A stretch of DNA of 64,000 nucleotides from Saprospiraceae bacterium. Its GTDB lineage: Bacteria; Bacteroidota; Bacteroidia; Chitinophagales; Saprospiraceae. Numbering within the stretch: the stretch's first letter is position 1; each line of letters opens with the position of its first letter. The notes beneath the pieces were generated by a model. It was not told where the DNA came from and ran no database searches. It saw only the letters and a program-made list of their open reading frames with translations. This document shows positions 27,101 to 39,081 of the stretch, piece after piece. A program made the translations under genes and the position numbers. The stretch spans positions 364,579 to 428,578 of the forward strand of contig JADKAS010000002.1 in NCBI GenBank assembly GCA_016715245.1, given 5' to 3'.

Positions 27101-30100
27101 CTGTGTGCGGCGGTACGAAAACCCGAATGTGGAATTTCACAGATCAGTGTAATAATGCAATCACCCACACCCAAAATATTACCGTAACACCTATTGCACC
27201 GCCGGCCTTTGTCAATCCTCCGACGAGTGTTACCATAGCCTGTCACGAATTGGCTACATTACCACCGGCGCCCACTTTGTCCTATACCAATGGAGGAACC
27301 GCTACCTGTCTGACCACAGGAGACGCTACGCCGACAGAAAGTGGTATGGCCACTGTGTGCGGCGGTACGAAAACCCGAATGTGGAATTTTACCGATCAGT
27401 GTAATAATGCAATCACCCACACCCAAAATATTACCGTAACACCTATTGCACCACCGGCCTTTGTCAATCCTCCGACGAGTGTTACCATAGCCTGTCACGA
27501 ATTGGCTACATTACCACCGGCGCCCACTTTGTCCTATACCAATGGAGGAACCGCTACCTGTCTGACCACAGGAGACGCTACCCCGACAGAAAGTGGTATG
27601 GCCAATGTGTGCGGCGGTACGAAAACCTTCACATGGAATTTTACCGATCAGTGTAATAATGCAATCACCCACACCCAAAATATTACTGTAACACCTATTG
27701 CACCACCGGCCTTTGTCAATCCTCCGACGAGTGTTACCATAGCCTGTCACGAATTGGCTACATTACCACCGGCGCCCACTTTGTCCTATACCAATGGAGG
27801 AACCGCTACCTGTCTGACTACAGGAGACGCTACCCCGACAGAAAGTGGTATGGCCACTGTGTGCGGCGGTACGAAAACCTTCACATGGAATTTTACCGAT
27901 CAGTGTAATAATGCAATCACCCACACCCAAAATATTACTGTAACACCTATTGCACCACCGGCCTTTGTCAACCCACCTGGAAATTTGACCATTGCTTGTA
28001 ATGAATTGGCAAATCTACCTGTATCCCCGACATTGTCTTATACAAACAATGGTATTCTGTCATGCCTTACGGATGGAAATGTTTCGGCCACCATAAACAA
28101 CACGGCAACTATTTGTGGCGGAAATGTTGTTTATACCTGGCAGTTTACTGATCAGTGTAACAATGCCATCAACCATAGCCAAACCCTGACTGTCACGCCA
28201 GTGGCACCACCTGCCTTCATCAATCCGCCGGGAAACCTGACTATTCCATGCAGTGAAGCGACGTCTTACAATCCATTGACCTTATCTTATACCAATAATG
28301 GTCTGGATGCTTGTCTTACCTCTGGTACTGTGGCACCTACATTACAGGGCAATCCACCGAATATTTGCGGTAGCATGTCTACCTATGTATGGACATTTAC
28401 CGATCAATGTAATAATGCGATTACTCATAATCAAATAGTTTCTGTAACTCCCATTGCACCACCTGTTTTTCAGAATCCTCCACAAAATGTTACCGTCAAT
28501 TGCGATCAGGTTCCTTCTGGTCCGACCGATTTATCATATACAAATGGTGACACCGGATCGTGCAGTCTGAGCGGAAGTGTGTCGGGAACAATATCAGGAA
28601 CTTCCAATGCTTGTGGTGGCAACATATTATATACCTGCAATTCACTGATCAATGTAATAACACGATCCAACACATTCAGACAATTACCGTCAATCCGGCA
28701 CCTCTTCCGGTTTTTGTCAATCCACCGGCAAATATCACAGTAGCCTGTAATCAGATACCTTCAATAGCTCCCAATCTTGAATACAACAACAATGCGCTTG
28801 GTGGTTGTTCCGTGCAGGGATTTGTTCCGGGAGTCATCACTGGCTTTGCCAATGAATGCGGAGGAGTTTTGACCATAACCTGGACCTATACAGACCCTTG
28901 CAATAATACTATATCGCATGTTCAGACAGTTACAGTGACGCCGGCATTACCTCCTACATTTACTTCGCTTCCTCCGGATGTCACGGTGACTTGTGCCAAC
29001 GTGCCTGGAATACCACCTCCGTTGACGTATTCAAATAATGATATTTGTCCAATTACGGGCAGTGTACCTGCCGTGCAGTCCGGCTCGTTTAATGCATGCG
29101 GTGGAGTCATACAGTACACATGGCAAATCAATACGTTATGTAATGTTCCTTTGAGTCATGTTCAAACGGTAACCGTCCTTCCTTCACAGCTGCCTACATG
29201 GATTGATCCACCGGCAAATATCACCGTATCCTGTGCGGATGCGAACCCTAATCCTACACCATTATCTTATACCAATAGTGAATTTGGAGTTTGTGCCGTT
29301 ACGGGATTTGTGCTAAGTACAGTCAACTCAAATTATAATGCTTGTGGTGGTTTCATTAACAAAGTTTGGAATTTTACAGATATTTGCGGAAGAACGATTT
29401 TTTATTCTCAATCGATAACAGTACTTCCTTCTATTCCTCCTGCATTTTCCAACTTACCACAGAATATAACGGTTTCCTGCGGAAGTATTCCGACTTCTGT
29501 TTTTTTAAGTTATTCCAACAATACCAGCGGTGTATGTTCTATTCAAGGACAAGTGTTGTCAACCGAATCAGGAAACTACACGGCTTGCGGTGGGACTATG
29601 TTTAATAGTTGGACATATACTGATCAGTGCAACAGAACCATTTCTTATCAGAGACAAATAACAGTTTTGCCTGCCAATGATCCTGAATTTCTTAACCCTC
29701 CGGCAGATATTACCTTGGCTTGTGATGTTCCTGTTCCACCTCCGAACCCTATAAGATTCAATAACAACAGTTCAGGAATTTGTAATATATTTGGTCAGGT
29801 ATCTCCGGTTGTTTCTGTAAATGGAAATGTCACCACTTTTACATATACATGGGTACATCCTTGTACTGGAAATATTCTGCAACATATAAGAAACATAACC
29901 TCTCCACCCGATCCAATTCTTGTCTTGGATCCTGACTTCGCCAATGCTTGTGAAGGACAGGGCTTCACTTTAGCAGATATAGATCCACAGGATGTTAGCG
30001 GGTCCAATTCTACTTTTACTTATTATTGGAACATGCCGTTTGAACCTGGAAATGAAATTATAGAATTGATTATTTATCCGGTTAATCCTGTCACCATTTA

Positions 30101-33100
30101 TGTATTGGCAACCAATGATTTTGGATGTACAGACTTTGAACCATTTACCATAGATATTGTACCCGCACCAAATGTCGGTGTAGGAAGTAACGATACCATT
30201 TGTACTGATAATTATATAAATTTATTTAGTTATCTCACCGGAACTTATGATACCAACGGATTCTGGAGAAGGACAAGTGGACCTGCTATCAATTTAGCAA
30301 ATCCTTCTAATCTTCTTATTGTAACCCCCGGCAGCTATGCTTTTGAATATCGTGTTTTAGGCACACCGCCTTGCAATGATGACTATGCTTTTGTAAATAT
30401 AGAAGCATTACCTAAACCTGAAGTTGTACTAATCAACAAGTTTTGTAGTCCGGATAAAACCACTTATTCTGTGGTCATCCAGGCACAAAATCTTACCGTT
30501 TCGACCTCTGCAGGAACTATCATTGTGAATACTGATAATACGGTGACTATTCAAGGAATTCCTATTGGCGACAATGTTATTATCACGGTAACTCACACTT
30601 CGACCCAATGTGTCAATTTCGCAGAAATAGCTCCACCCAATTGTGATTGTCCTGCTGTTTCTCCTCCACAAAACCCAACAAATATTAGCATTTGCCTTGG
30701 TCAGGTTGTTCCGGAACTATCAGTGACATCGCTACCTGCGACATCTGTCAACTGGTATTCAGCACCATTCGCAGGAACTTTACTACAGGCGAATTCATTA
30801 ACGTACACGCCCTCTGTAATTGCGCCGGGCATATACACATATTACACCGAATCGTACCTGGTGTCAGATCCATCCTGCATCAGTAATAATAGAACTCCTG
30901 TAGTGTTGACGATATATGACCTCCCGGATGCCAATAATGCTTCTCTCGAAACTTGTGATGATAATACAGATGGTTTTGCTTCCTTCGACTTACTGGCATC
31001 CATTCCATTTATTAATTCCAGTTCTTCAGTAAACATTACTTTTCATGCCAACCTTGTAGACGCACAAAATGGTTCCAATCCTTTGTTGTCACCATTCACA
31101 AATACCATACCCGGAGCTCAAACTATTTATTCATCTGTGATCAATCCTGATGGTTGTCGGAAAACGGCACTTTTAGAACTTATAGTAAATCCTCAGCCTA
31201 ATGTTACAACCGTGGTCACAAATGAAGTGTGTGATAATGAAAATAATGGTAGTGTTACTGTATCGACTACAAGTACCGGAGGAAGTTATGAATACCGAAT
31301 TACAAGTACTGCCTTTTCCAATATAGTTAATTATACAAACCTACAACCGGGAATATTTTCTGCATTTGTCCAGGATAGCCTGGGCTGTATAGGCGAAAGA
31401 TCCTTTACCATTGAGGAAGGATTGTTACTCGATACCAGTGCCTTTTCGATTTCTTGCAATAATAATAATACACGTACCATTACCACAGATGATTTTTATA
31501 CGATCAACTGGACATTGGTTAATAATAAAACTAATGTCGGAACGTACCGGGTTTTGGAAAACAATGTTGAACTGGGTGTTTATTCATATGGAACATCTCA
31601 GTCGATTACCAGAAATGCATTGGGTCAGATTATAACACTGGTATTTGAAGATGTGGCCACCGGTTGCGAAATAACCGTTTCGACCAATCCACTGATTCCT
31701 TGTTCGACAGATTGCGAAATTGTAGTAAATCAAATAACTGAAGTGTGTAACGACAACAATACACCAACCAATCCGAATGATGACAGTTATACTATTTCTT
31801 TTCAGGCAACTGTCATCAATAACCCCTCAAGTACTTCATTCAATGTTTTTAACAACGGAAACTTTGCCGGTAATTTCACATACGGTACTTCTCACAACAT
31901 TATAGTGATAGCAGATGGCAGTTCTCCGACCCTGACCTTCAGGGACGGTAATAATTTGATATGTGAAACTACTGTAAATATTGGCCCTTTGAACCATTGT
32001 TCAAATCTATGTGCCATTGAATTAACACAACTCAGTAAAGTTTGTAATAACAACAACACCAAACTGGATCCCTCGGATGATTTTTATACGATTACTATCA
32101 ATGCTTCTCCGTTAAATGCTCCAGGGGCCAGCAACCGATTCAGGGTGTTTGTAAATGGTGTTGAGGTGGATGACTTTGAATATCTTGTAGGAGGTTCATT
32201 TACAATACCGGCCGACGGAACCAACAAGACCATCGAAATCAGGGATTTTGACAATCCCGGATGTATTGATTCCGGAACGACAGGAGACTTGATATCTTGT
32301 TCTACAGATTGTCAGATTACCGTGAATAACCTGGTGTATACATGTAATAATAATAATACACCGTCAGATGATTCGGATGATTATTATAACGTTGAGTTTT
32401 TAGTTACAGCTATTAACGGTTCCCCTTCAGGACGATTCAGACTTAGTATTAATAATGTATTTTTGAATGAGTTTTCCTTTGGATTTACCCATAACATCAC
32501 TTTACCGGCAGATGGCGCAATAAATGAACTTACCTTTACAGATAGCTCAGATCCGAGTTGTTTTGAAAACAGAATTCTGCCCGCCTTTACATCCTGCTCT
32601 GGTGCATGCGTGATTAATGCCGTTGTATCCAACATAACCTGTGACAACAACGGAACAGCTACCAATACAAACGATGACCGGTTCTTTTTTGATCTTGAGG
32701 TCACTGGTTTTAATACTTCTGCTTCCTATACTTTTTTACTTAATAATACTTCCGGAAGTTATAGCACGGTAAGAACATTAGGTCCGTTTACCATTTCTGG
32801 AGGCACGCTCAATTCATTTATAGCAGATGGGGCAAATCCTTCCTGTCTTACCAGTATTTCTGTCACACCTCCACCTCCTTGCAGTGATGGATGTGCTCTT
32901 GTCGTTTCCAACTTCCAAAAAACAGGATGTAATAATAATGGCACAAATGACAACAACGATGATGATTTTTATTCCATCAGTTTTATTGTTAATACACAGT
33001 TTGCCGGAGCTACTCAATATAACGTTACCTATAACAGTACGACACAAGGTCCATTTAACTACGGTCAATTGGTACTCATAAATAATATACCGGCTAATGG

Positions 33101-35198
33101 TCTGGAAATTACTTTTAATATTCGTGATATTTCAGCATCCAACTGCAGTACTTCACTTAAAACCACTGAATTTCCGTGTTCCGTATGTACCCAAGCCATA
33201 ACAGTAAGTATCAATCCTACTATTTTGGATTGTAACAATAATATTGCTACCCTTACAGCAACCAGCACTGCACCCGGCGTTTTCAACTGGACAGGTCCTA
33301 ATAATTACAATCAGTTTGGATTGGTGGTGCAGGCTTCTTTCCCGGGATGGTATTATTTTAAAGCGACTTATCCGGACATGTGTGAATCGGTTGACAGTGT
33401 ACAATTATTTGCGGACCCAACTTTGCCTCAAGCTATTGGAGGACCTGACAAAGCCATAACTTGTAAGATTTTACAGGTAACCTTAAATGGTTCATCCAAC
33501 CTTCCGGACAACAATGCCCGCTATATTTGGTATGACGATGCAGGTAATGTCGTGAGTAATTTAAAAGATTTGGTGGTCACAAATCCTGGAACTTACTATC
33601 TCGAAGTTATTAATATAACCAATAATTGTGTCTCCGGAAGAGATGCGGTTTTGGTTGATGATCAAACCGATAAACCATTGGCTGTCATTTATGCCGATCC
33701 CGGAAATATTTTGGATTGCGTGGTCAGTACAATAATTTTGTCAGGAGAGCCACAAACCAATGTGATTTTTAACTGGACCATTGGAGAAACATTTCTTTAT
33801 AACCAGAATACAATAATTATCAATCAACCGGGAACCTATATTCTGACTGCATTGGATACGATTACAGGATGTGACGAAACAGGACAGCTGATCATCGTAG
33901 ATTTTACACAATATCCTTCTTTGACCATTGACCCGGTGGCTCCAATCACTTGTGCCACTAATAAGACGGTCATCAATGCATCCAATTCGCCATTGAATCA
34001 AAATATGGTCTTCACCTGGTTTAATTCCAATAATATGGTAATACCCGGTCAGACACAAAGTACACTGGAAGTCAGCTCTCCGGGAACGTATTATGTCATG
34101 CTCACCGATACGACAAATGGATGCAGAAATATTGATACCATATTTGTGGACAGAATCGGGGATTTTCCGCAAATAGACGTTTCTGACGACGTTTACCTTT
34201 ATTGTGGTCCTACTCAGACCAGCCTTCAGGTTAATATTATCAACCCTACATCAGCAACGACTGTTTCGTGGACATCCATACAAGGAAATATAAGCAGCGG
34301 GGCATCCAATAATATTATACAGGCAGAAGGTACCGGATATTATGTTGTGGAAGTGGAATACATCAACTCAGGTTGTAAAACCATTGACAGTGTATTTGTT
34401 TCAGTCAATACGGAAGTGCCTGAAAGTTTTGGTACAGATGTAATTAATGAAACCTGCGTTGATGTCAGAAACGGAGTGATCAGCATTGTCAATATTGAAG
34501 GAGGAACACCACCGTATCAGGTTAAACTTAACAATACCAATTACGGACAAGTGACTTCCATTCCGAACCTGAGACCGGGAACGTACAGTGTTGTGATCAC
34601 AGATGCAAATGGCTGTACCAAGGATACGGTTGTGACCATTGAAGAAGGAGCTGATATAGAAGCAGACCTTCAACCTACAATCGAACTCAAGGCAGGTGAA
34701 TCATCAACGCTTGAAGTTTTATTGAATGTAAATCCAAATACGATTGCTTCAATTCAATGGACGCCGCGAGATAATCTGAGTTGTGATACTTGTCTGATTA
34801 CAGAATTGACAGCAGTAAATGAAGGTACTTATGTTGTCAAAGTGACGGACATAAATGGATGTGAAGCCACGGCAAGTATTCGGGTTATTATCAAGGGTCT
34901 TGTTGTTATTAATGTTCCCAATATTATCAAGTCCGGCCCGATAGGTGATAATAATAAGTTCTTTATAAGTGGTAATGAAGGGGTTCTGAATATTGAAACC
35001 TTAAAAATTTACGATCGTTGGGGAGAATTGGTATTTATCAAAAACAACTTTAAACCCAATAACCCGGACGATGGTTGGGATGGTACATTTAGCGGCAGAA
35101 ACGTAGAGCAAGGTGTTTATGTATATTATATTGAATACAGAACGCGACTTGGTATCGAAAAACTGGTTGGCGATCTTACCGTTTTGTTTCAGGATTAA
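24142..35198 (+). CDS. Giant cysteine-rich HYR-like repeat adhesin with T9SS type B sorting domain, one frameshift
   Basis: A cell-surface or secreted repeat protein of about 3,685 aa, resembling gliding-associated adhesins. After a hydrophobic signal (CAAFVVVFLLYAKMFGQ) comes a Cys-rich N-terminal region, then about 18 HYR-like units of ~84 aa with four cysteines each (PPAFVNPPTNMTIACHELAT and CGGTKTFTWNFTDQCNNA patterns). Six units beginning C-x-NN-x-T...DD lie at about 31.4-33.1 kb. Immunoglobulin-like segments precede a CHU_C/type B sorting domain (IYDRWGELVFIKNNF, GWDGTFSGRNVEQGVYVYYI). The frame breaks at 28637: adding one G gives ILYTWQFTDQCNN and joins both halves. Adhesion and gliding roles are inferred. 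Confidence 0.88.
26944..27951 (+). repeat. Four near-identical 252-bp tandem repeats inside the adhesin gene
   Basis: Units at 26944, 27196, 27448 and 27700 are almost identical at DNA level, whereas flanking units encode similar protein from diverged DNA. They encode repeats 7-10 of the HYR-like array. Such homogeneity implies recent duplication or gene conversion, and it is also where assemblies can collapse. Confidence 0.9.
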
Positions 35199-35385
35199 AA
35201 GTGAAGATATGTTAAGCTGAATGTAAAGAAGTAAGGTAATTTATGTTGTAGAAGCATTGTTATTCAAAAAAAAAATGAAAATAGATCATTTATTATAATT
35301 GTGATTTGTCAGATTTACCTTTTAAAAAAGTGTTAAATTTTTGTTTCCATGGTTTTAATCAATAAATATTTTGTGTAAAAGTTTT

Positions 35386-35393
35386 TATCTTTG
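35386..35393 (+). promoter_or_regulatory. -7 element upstream of the cupin gene
   Basis: TATCTTTG, 20 bp before the ATG at 35414. No well-spaced -33 TTTG is visible. Confidence 0.45.
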
Positions 35394-35413
35394 TTTCAAA
35401 AATTTTGAGTACC

Positions 35414-36279
35414 ATGTTGGAGCTTCGCAATATCGAAAGAGTTTCCGGGCTGACAAAGGAGACTTTCAAAGTAAAATATCTGAGCACTCATACTCCGGTT
35501 ATCATTACTGATTTGATAGATAACTGGCCTGCTAAAAATAAATGGTCACTGGATTACTTTAAAAAGAGTATGGTGACCTCTTGGTACCTGTTTTTTCTTC
35601 AAAGGCGTCTCAACCTGGAAAAAATTATATGAGCCCTGACACAAAAATGCCTTTAAGGGATTATATTTCGGCAATTCAACAAGGGCCTACGGATTTGAGG
35701 TTGTTTTTATTCAATATTTTTAAATATGTACCTGAACTTAAAGAGGATTATAAAATTCATACCATTATGGATGGTTTTTATAATGAGTTTCCTTTTACTT
35801 TTTTTGGCGGAGAGGGCTCAAAAGTAGCCATGCATTACGACATAGATCTTTCACATGTTTTTTTGACCCAATTTGACGGACGTAAAAGAGTTGTTCTTTT
35901 CGGACCTGAATATTCAAAACATCTTTATCAGCAACCGTTTACGGTAGCCAGTTATGTCAATATTGATAATCCGGATTATAAAAAATTTCCCGCTTTACAG
36001 CACGTAAAAGGGTATGATTGTATTATTGAAAGAGGCGATACTATTTTTATTCCAAGCAGATACTGGCATTACATAACTTATCTGGATTCCGGTTTTTCTA
36101 TGAACCAAAGAGCGAATGATTCTCTGCCAAGAAAAGTAAAAGGTGTCGTCAATATTGCGAAACATTTCGTAGTGGATAAAGGACTTAATAAAATTATGGG
36201 CGAAAAATGGGGAGAGATGAAACAATCCATGGCGGTGAGTCGAGCCAGAAAAATTGAACAATATACGCTTGATGCTTAA
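35414..36279 (+). CDS. Cupin_8/JmjC-like Fe(II)/2-oxoglutarate oxygenase, one frameshift
   Basis: A cytoplasmic JmjC-fold dioxygenase-like protein, probably a hydroxylase of a protein or small molecule. The iron-binding H-x-D is in SKVAMHYDIDLSHVFLTQFD, and the distal His is in IFIPSRYWHYITYL. The N-terminal THTPVIITDLIDNWPAKNKW is typical of cupin_8 proteins. The frame breaks in the A-run at 35561-35565. One more A gives YFKKEYGDLLVPVFSSKASQ and a 288-aa protein. The stop overlaps the start of the metallophosphoesterase by 8 bp, so the two are co-translated. Confidence 0.85.
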
Positions 36280-37015
36280 AATAGCTTTTCTCACCGACCA
36301 TCATGTTTCTTTACATACAAAAAACCCATTCGGTATAGATACGGAAAATCGGTTTTTGCAATTGTTGGAAGTCATTCAGCAAAAAAAATATGACGGGATT
36401 ATTTTAGGTGGTGATTTATGTTACCTGGAAGGAGATGCTGAAACCTATGATTGGTATCTCAATCACCTTGCTTCTTTAGATATTCCTTTCAACATTATTT
36501 CAGGAAACCACGATAACTCAGAATTGCTGGTAAAAACCTTTAAGGACTATTCCGTCAATGAGGACAAAGAACTGTTTTATACAAAAACATGGCATGATGT
36601 CCCCATGATATTTCTCGATACGGCCAAAGGATTTATGGGAGAAAAGCAATACATCTGGCTGGAAAATCAGATCAGACAACAGGACGCTAAAAACATTTTT
36701 ATTTTTATGCATCATCCTCCCATTCCATGCGGATCAAAATTAATGGACTCCAGGTACGCCTTTTTACAAAGTGAAAAATTTGTAAGTTTGTGTCAGAGGT
36801 TTCCGGACATGGTTTTTAATATTTTTGCCGGTCATTACCATATAGAAAGAACGGTGTTTCATAAAAATATCATCTGCCATATCACACCTTCCAGTTATGT
36901 CAATATTGACCCTGAAAAGGAAGAGTTTACCTTACATCCTTGTCAAGATAACAGTTACCGCGAACTGATATGGGAAGGCCCTGACTTCAGCACCAATATA
37001 GTCTGTATTCCTTAG
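36272..37015 (+). CDS. Calcineurin-like metallophosphoesterase
   Basis: This 247-aa dinuclear metal phosphoesterase is similar in layout to Icc/CpdA-type enzymes. Motifs in order: IAFLTDHHVS (D-x-H), GIILGGDLCY (GGD), IISGNHDNSE (GNHD), FIFMHHPPIP (HHPP), and FAGHYHIERT (GHxH). The start at 36272 (MLKIAFLTDHH) overlaps the cupin stop; an upstream in-frame start at 36254 adds six residues inside the previous gene. The substrate cannot be told from sequence. Pairing with a JmjC-like oxygenase suggests a shared pathway. Confidence 0.9.
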   Translation: MLKIAFLTDHHVSLHTKNPFGIDTENRFLQLLEVIQQKKYDGIILGGDLCYLEGDAETYDWYLNHLASLDIPFNIISGNHDNSELLVKTFKDYSVNEDKELFYTKTWHDVPMIFLDTAKGFMGEKQYIWLENQIRQQDAKNIFIFMHHPPIPCGSKLMDSRYAFLQSEKFVSLCQRFPDMVFNIFAGHYHIERTVFHKNIICHITPSSYVNIDPEKEEFTLHPCQDNSYRELIWEGPDFSTNIVCIP

Positions 37016-37022
37016 GAAAAGT

Positions 37023-38465
37023 CTAACCGCGTGGTATCGTCAGGTGTTCTTTTGATGAATACAGCAAATATTTGGATACCATTGCGGCTACCATCGAACT
37101 TTCAGAAAAAGTTTTGGCTATTTCTTCTTTGTTCCAGTATTTCTGTACAAAATGTGTATCGAAATTGCCTGAAATAAAACCAGGATGATTCATGACATAC
37201 GCACCAAAATTTAGTGTATTGGCTATCCCTTCAATCTCAAATTGCTGAATGGCTTCTTTCATTTTCTGAATGGCGGCTGACCTCGTGGGAGCATGTACGA
37301 TAAGTTTTGCCAGCATAGGATCGTAGTAAATGGGTACCATCATACCTTCATCAATACCATTGTCCACCCTGATTCCTTCTCCTTCGGGAAGTTTGTATTT
37401 TTTGAGCACATTGATACTGGGCATAAAATTATCTTCAGGATCTTCTGCATACAACCGTAATTCAATCGAATGTCCGATTAGTTTTACATCTTCCTGTACA
37501 AGAGGAAGTTTTTCGCCACGGGCTACCCGAACCTGCAATTCCACCAGATCAAGCCCTGTAATACATTCCGTGACGGGATGTTCCACTTGTAGCCGGGTAT
37601 TCATTTCCAGAAAATAAAACTTTTTGTTTTCATCCAGCAGGAACTCGACAGTTCCTGCACCTTCATAATTGCAGGATCTGGCAACATTGACGGCGGCTTC
37701 TCCCATTTCTTTCCGCAATGCGGGGCTGATAGCAGGGCTGGGTGCTTCTTCCACCACCTTCTGATGCCTTCTTTGAATACTGCATTCCCTTTCGTTGAGA
37801 TAAAGCGTATTGCCGTGCTGGTCGGCCATGATCTGGACCTCGATATGTTTCGGGGAACTGATATATTTTTCAATAAAAACGGAAGAATCTCCGAAAGCGG
37901 CTTTGGCTTCGTTCATGGCAAGTTGGATTTGTTCCGCCATTTCTTCTTTATTTTGGACAATCCTCATTCCCTTTCCGCCGCCACCTGCAGAGGCTTTAAT
38001 CAATACCGGAAATCCGATGGTTTGGGCAATATTTATAGCTTCATCAAAATCATCGATGGGGGTATCTGTGCCAGGTACCATCGGAATGTTGAATTTTTTA
38101 ACGGCGTCTTTGGCTCCGAGTTTACTACCCATGATTTCCATAGATTCCGGGGATGGTCCAATTAATTTGATACCATTGGCTTTTAGTTTACGAGCAAATT
38201 CTGCGTTTTCACTTAAAAATCCATAACCCGGATGAATACCGTCTACATTATATTTTTTGGCAACTTCTAAGATTTTGTTCTGATTCAGGTAAGACTCAAT
38301 GGATGGGGCAGGGCCTATACATACGGCTTCATCTGCATATCTTACATGTTTGGCGTGTTCATCGGCCTCAGAGTAAACAGCCACCGTTCTGATGCCCATT
38401 TTCCGTAATGTCTTCATGACCCTTATGGCGATTTCACCTCTGTTGGCGACAAGTACTTTCAGCAT
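37023..38465 (-). CDS. accC: Biotin carboxylase (acetyl-/acyl-CoA carboxylase subunit)
   Basis: An ATP-grasp enzyme that carboxylates biotin on BCCP using bicarbonate and ATP. From MLKVLVANRGEIAIRVMKTL the product is 480 aa. It shows the biotin-carboxylase N-domain (IHPGYGFLSENAEFARKLK), the ATP-grasp glycine loop (KASAGGGGKGMRIVQN), the catalytic ECSIQRRHQKVVEEAPSPA region and EMNTRLQVEHPVTE. An upstream in-frame start at 38510 is less likely. No BCCP or carboxyltransferase gene is adjacent, so it may belong to acetyl-CoA or propionyl-CoA carboxylase. Confidence 0.93.
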   Translation of the reverse strand: MLKVLVANRGEIAIRVMKTLRKMGIRTVAVYSEADEHAKHVRYADEAVCIGPAPSIESYLNQNKILEVAKKYNVDGIHPGYGFLSENAEFARKLKANGIKLIGPSPESMEIMGSKLGAKDAVKKFNIPMVPGTDTPIDDFDEAINIAQTIGFPVLIKASAGGGGKGMRIVQNKEEMAEQIQLAMNEAKAAFGDSSVFIEKYISSPKHIEVQIMADQHGNTLYLNERECSIQRRHQKVVEEAPSPAISPALRKEMGEAAVNVARSCNYEGAGTVEFLLDENKKFYFLEMNTRLQVEHPVTECITGLDLVELQVRVARGEKLPLVQEDVKLIGHSIELRLYAEDPEDNFMPSINVLKKYKLPEGEGIRVDNGIDEGMMVPIYYDPMLAKLIVHAPTRSAAIQKMKEAIQQFEIEGIANTLNFGAYVMNHPGFISGNFDTHFVQKYWNKEEIAKTFSESSMVAAMVSKYLLYSSKEHLTIPRG

Positions 38466-38535
38466 ACTATAATTTTGATGTAAAAGTAAAAAAGATTTGA
38501 GAGTAAACAAAAAAACAAGAGAGGTAATTGATTAA

Positions 38536-38580
38536 TGGAGAATGGAAACAAGCGAAGCGAAGTCCCGCCTAAGCGGGCAT
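38536..38580. repeat. REP-like element, copy 1
   Basis: GGAAACAAGCGAAGCGAAG is followed by the hairpin CCCGC-CTAA-GCGGG. The same motif recurs at 43965-44033 and, inverted, at 50228-50299. Confidence 0.7.
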
Positions 38581-38907
38581 AGAGAATTGTCATAAAAGTA
38601 TTTCAGGTATTTTTGTGGTGGATGAGGTTTGGAAAGGGGTAATATTTTAATTGAAAGAGTAGAATTATGAAGTCCAGGCAGATTGGATTCTTACTATAAA
38701 ATGTCGCTAAAACGTCTTTTTATAAAAATCTATGGAAAACCCTGAGTCACAGAATTTTATAATGGGAACAGAACAAAATGCAAAAAAGAGAAAAATAAAA
38801 TACCGAAAATAGAATAATTATAGGTATTAAATATCGAAAAATAAATAAAATAAGAAGTAAAAAGAAGAAATTAAGCACATTGTAAGTGTTAATATTTCAT
38901 TGAATAC

Positions 38908-38938
38908 TTGTTTTTTTTAATATAAATATGTATCTTTG
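38908..38938 (+). promoter_or_regulatory. Sigma-A promoter upstream of the beta-helix protein gene
   Basis: TTG at 38908-38910, 20 nt, then TATCTTTG at 38931-38938, an exact consensus match. The gene start is 143 bp further on, leaving a long leader. Confidence 0.6.
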
Positions 38939-39081
38939 AAAAGTTAATTTTATTTTTTAAACAGATAATGTAAAAGATGGCCTGAAACAATTGAAATATT
39001 CCAAATATATAAGGGTGCACACTCATACATGGATGTTTATGCTAAAGGGTTAATATTACATGATCACAAACTTATTGTATT

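Larger units (their letters stand above)
38511..39081. other. Intergenic region between accC and the beta-helix gene
   Basis: It holds one REP-like hairpin element (38536-38580) and a good promoter (38908-38938). The rest is AT-rich, with no frame or RNA I recognise. Confidence 0.5.

Noticed and set aside
27007..27750. Three identical 79-codon minus-strand frames
   Set aside because: They recur with the 252-bp adhesin repeat and are shadows of it.
28560..28743. Two overlapping adhesin genes
   Set aside because: A one-base addition at 28637 merges them within a single conserved repeat unit, so one gene is the better reading.
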